From the NCBI GenBank assembly GCA_955652155.1, contig CATPAT010000157.1, forward strand, positions 1 to 5,650: a stretch of DNA of 5,650 nucleotides, given 5' to 3'. This DNA is from an uncultured Chthoniobacterales bacterium (lineage in GTDB: Bacteria > Verrucomicrobiota > Verrucomicrobiia > Chthoniobacterales > UBA10450). Position numbers and translations under genes: made by a program. This document shows positions 5,642 to 5,650 of this stretch, piece by piece; positions within the stretch are counted from its first letter, which is position 1; each line of letters starts with the position of its first letter. Under the pieces are notes generated by a model, which saw only the letters and a list, made by a program, of their open reading frames with translations, was not told where the DNA came from and made no database searches.

Positions 5642-5650
5642 ATTGTCACC

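Noticed and set aside
1..5650. Mobile element, CRISPR, tRNA or defence-system signatures
   Set aside because: No transposase or integrase motifs, no spaced direct repeats beyond the 9-nt terminal repeat, no tRNA-like cloverleaf seen; every coding region except the small membrane protein matches a common chromosomal family.

Overview
The window (moderately GC-rich, bacterial) looks like ordinary chromosomal backbone from an environmental bacterium. The most likely source is Verrucomicrobiota (Spartobacteria-like). This is inferred from the flavour of the pyruvate kinase and sigma-factor proteins, frequent lack of a clear Shine-Dalgarno (SD) sequence, and a CGGAT-type intergenic repeat; no marker gene in the window proves it.

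Layout, left to right. (1) The 3' part of a pyruvate kinase gene (+), open at the left edge and ending at 1160. (2) A convergent RpoS-like sigma-70 factor on the minus strand (2090 to 1221), with a probable terminator overlapping the end of the pyruvate kinase gene. (3) A 262-bp AT-rich divergent intergenic region with back-to-back promoter candidates, a short palindrome and a strong GC-rich hairpin. (4) comM/yifB (+, 2353-3885), a Mg-chelatase-like AAA+ helicase of the natural-transformation/recombination family. It is full length in homology but broken by two small frameshifts, one after the N-terminal domain and one directly after Walker A. (5) A tight three-gene cluster (+): an unrecognised Arg-rich single-pass membrane protein (3990-4298), a DUF4097-like beta-repeat lipoprotein (4318-5115) and yajQ (5122-5607), with gaps of 19 and 6 nt. 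(6) The window ends in the first units of a 9-nt-period CGGAT repeat.

The genes do not form one pathway: glycolysis, transcription initiation, DNA uptake/recombination, envelope and a nucleotide-binding effector sit side by side. The only convincing operon is the last three genes, where a membrane protein, a lipoprotein and a YajQ protein (a family with reported cyclic-di-GMP binding) could be linked to envelope or signalling, but that link is inference. I found no mobile element, CRISPR array, tRNA, rRNA or defence system, and nothing I would call a new system. The points most worth checking are the double frameshift in comM, the divergent regulatory region with its hairpin, and the small membrane protein/lipoprotein/yajQ cluster.
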